From contig CP114179.1 in NCBI GenBank assembly GCA_039555135.1, positions 1,860,001 through 1,924,000 of the forward strand: DNA of 64,000 nt, read 5' to 3'. Of the stretch, positions 63,001 to 64,000 are shown piece after piece. Each line of letters begins with the position of its first letter. Within the stretch, counting starts at the first letter, position 1. This DNA comes from Phycisphaeraceae bacterium D3-23 (GTDB lineage: Bacteria; Planctomycetota; Phycisphaerae; Phycisphaerales; Phycisphaeraceae). The notes beneath the pieces are model-generated. The model was not told the DNA's origin, searched no databases, and worked only from the letters and a program-made list of their open reading frames with translations. The position numbers and the translations under genes were made by a program.

Positions 63001-63457
63001 ACCGCAGAGGACGCGGAGAGCGCAGAGTTACGCTCAAGAAAGCACGAGAGATGGACACAGCAAGGCAACACGCATACATGACGCTGCTTGCGCAAGGCCT
63101 ACTCCACTTGAAGTGGGACTTGGGATTCGTGGCCGATGGGTTGGCCTGGCGTAAGCCGTGGCTGATCCCAAGCCAAGGCCGGGCAGTGAAACAGGCTTTT
63201 GCTCGTGCCTTCGTACTGCATAATTTGGCTATTTTCTCGACCTGGTCATTTGACAACTTCTCTGAAGAGCGTTTTTGGGAAGGTGTGGACCAATTCAAAA
63301 ATGAATACCCCAAAGCGATTTGTCCCTACCGCAACACGTTCGATCGCCTGCTGAGGAATGAACCCGTCAACATCGTCGCGCCGGGCGGTGTTGGATCGAC
63401 ATGACCGTAAGCTGAGCCGCAGTCCAAATCCCTCTGCGTCCTCCGCGCCTCTGCGGT
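63001..63457. repeat. Inverted repeat pair flanking a small gene between nrdA and nrdB
   Basis: ACCGCAGAGGACGCGGAGAG begins the left arm at 63001-63027. The right arm at 63432-63457 is its complement with one insertion/deletion (CTCTGCGTCCTCCGCGCCTC). The enclosed 404 bases hold a 117-codon gene. CCGCAGAGG-type repeats are, to my knowledge, widespread mobile-like sequences in bacteria. Confidence 0.88.
63051..63404 (+). CDS. Small protein of unknown function inserted between nrdA and nrdB
   Basis: The ATG at 63051 gives 117 residues, mostly helical, rich in Trp and Phe (LLHLKWDLGFVADGLAW, IFSTWSFDNFSEERFW). No membrane helix, Cys cluster or known motif is seen. The open frame and lower GC content (the surrounding genes are much richer in G and C) suggest a real gene gained by transfer, but an expressed role is not shown. 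It lies entirely between inverted CCGCAGAGG-type repeats, and nrdB restarts about 110 bases after its stop. It may be a passenger of a repeat-flanked element. Confidence 0.5.
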   Translation: MDTARQHAYMTLLAQGLLHLKWDLGFVADGLAWRKPWLIPSQGRAVKQAFARAFVLHNLAIFSTWSFDNFSEERFWEGVDQFKNEYPKAICPYRNTFDRLLRNEPVNIVAPGGVGST

Positions 63458-63511
63458 AAAACACTCTCCCCCGAACCCCGAGACCCGAATCCCCAAACCC
63501 GAGACGTACCC

Positions 63512-64000
63512 ATGGCCTGCTGTGACGGACCTTCTGAAACCTACGACCTCTCCAAACCTGTCGATGTGAACGCCAAGCGGCTGATCAACTGCAAGGCGGT
63601 CGATGTGAACCAACTCTGCCCGATCAAGTACACCTGGGCGTGGGAGCACTACATCAACGGCTGCGCCAACCACTGGATGCCGACCGAGGTCTCGATGCAG
63701 AAGGATATCGAGCAGTGGAAGGACCCCAAGCTGTTCAGCGAAGATGAACGCCGGGTCATCATGCGCAACCTCGGGTTCTTCTCGACCGGCGAGTCGCTGG
63801 TCGCGAACAACATCGTGCTCGCGATCTTCAAGCACGTGACCAACCCCGAGGCCCGGCAGTACCTGCTCCGCCAGGCCTTCGAAGAGGCGATCCACACCCA
63901 CACGTTCCAGTACGTCTGCGAGTCGCTGAACCTCGACCACCGCGAGGTATTCAACATGTACCACGAGGTCGACTCGATCAAGGGCAAGGACGACTTCGTG
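63512..64000 (+). CDS. nrdB: Ribonucleoside-diphosphate reductase beta subunit, class Ic-like (partial)
   Basis: The first 163 residues are visible; the gene runs off the window. [20 protein letters not shown] and [20 protein letters not shown] match NrdB closely, most of all the chlamydial protein. Aligned with E. coli, the first metal ligand (Asp84) is Glu94 (GES), Glu115 is Glu125, His118 is His128, and the radical Tyr122 is Phe132 (IHTHTF). Phe at the tyrosine site together with Glu at the first ligand are the hallmarks of class Ic reductase, which uses a Mn(IV)/Fe(III) centre in place of the tyrosyl radical. The remaining ligands are outside the window. Confidence 0.9.
   Translation, partial: MACCDGPSETYDLSKPVDVNAKRLINCKAVDVNQLCPIKYTWAWEHYINGCANHWMPTEVSMQKDIEQWKDPKLFSEDERRVIMRNLGFFSTGESLVANNIVLAIFKHVTNPEARQYLLRQAFEEAIHTHTFQYVCESLNLDHREVFNMYHEVDSIKGKDDFV

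Overview
The window looks like chromosomal DNA of a high-GC planctomycete, most likely of the Phycisphaerae type. The evidence is indirect: several proteins end in PEP-CTERM sorting tails, three prepilins carry the planctomycete-style helix plus an H-X9-DG-like motif (in one it is altered), ECF sigma/FecR anti-sigma pairs recur, and dockerin-type calcium loops are common. Structured intergenic repeats are also unusually dense. The species cannot be named from sequence alone.

Layout. 1-3160 (+): end of a cytochrome c oxidase operon (end of subunit I, a subunit III with a large His-rich insert, subunit IV, a second subunit III-like protein). 3287-6945 (-): TadE/TadG-like pilus-type proteins. 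7151-9755 (-): a PNGase F-like glycanase and a ThiF/MoeB-like enzyme. 9895-13221 (-): a molybdate-type ABC importer whose binding protein has two fused ModA-like domains. 13435-16608 (-): an FtsX/LolD-type ABC system with a membrane-anchored extracytoplasmic partner. 16835-26888 (-): module 1, an ECF sigma, a FecR/NPCBM anti-sigma, two PEP-CTERM proteins, two prepilins and a giant PQQ-propeller/LamG protein. 27090-34724: housekeeping genes (tRNA-Gln, rpe, AIM24, heptosyltransferase, phosphoesterase, STAS, YgfZ, pgk, a zinc-ribbon membrane protein). 34799-44731 (+): a putative outer-membrane barrel, an operon of ECF sigma, dockerin, VIT/vWA lipoprotein and calcium-loop genes, two paralogous lipoproteins, a formylglycine-generating-enzyme-like lipoprotein and an RNase HII-like protein. 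44850-59017 (-): module 2, parallel to module 1, with a prepilin, ECF sigma, FecR anti-sigma, PEP-CTERM protein, TPR-sulfotransferase, three tandem dockerin/PEP-CTERM endonuclease-fold proteins and a second PQQ-propeller/LamG protein. 59018-64000 (+): a long leader and ribonucleotide reductase nrdA-nrdB.

Two results stand out. First, modules 1 and 2 share the same set of parts in nearly the same order: ECF sigma, FecR with a carbohydrate-binding-like ectodomain, PEP-CTERM cargo, prepilin, and a PQQ propeller interrupted by a Rossmann domain plus LamG. This suggests a repeated cell-surface or extracellular-matrix system under its own sigma/anti-sigma control. Second, the NrdB fragment has Glu at the first metal-ligand site and Phe at the radical-tyrosine site. 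These are the hallmark substitutions of class Ic (Mn/Fe) ribonucleotide reductase as in Chlamydia.

The spaces between genes carry at least eight kinds of palindromic or inverted repeats. Several have entered coding sequence: they supply a probable start region, a C-terminal tail and in-frame peptides. No CRISPR array, prophage, insertion-sequence transposase or rRNA was seen.
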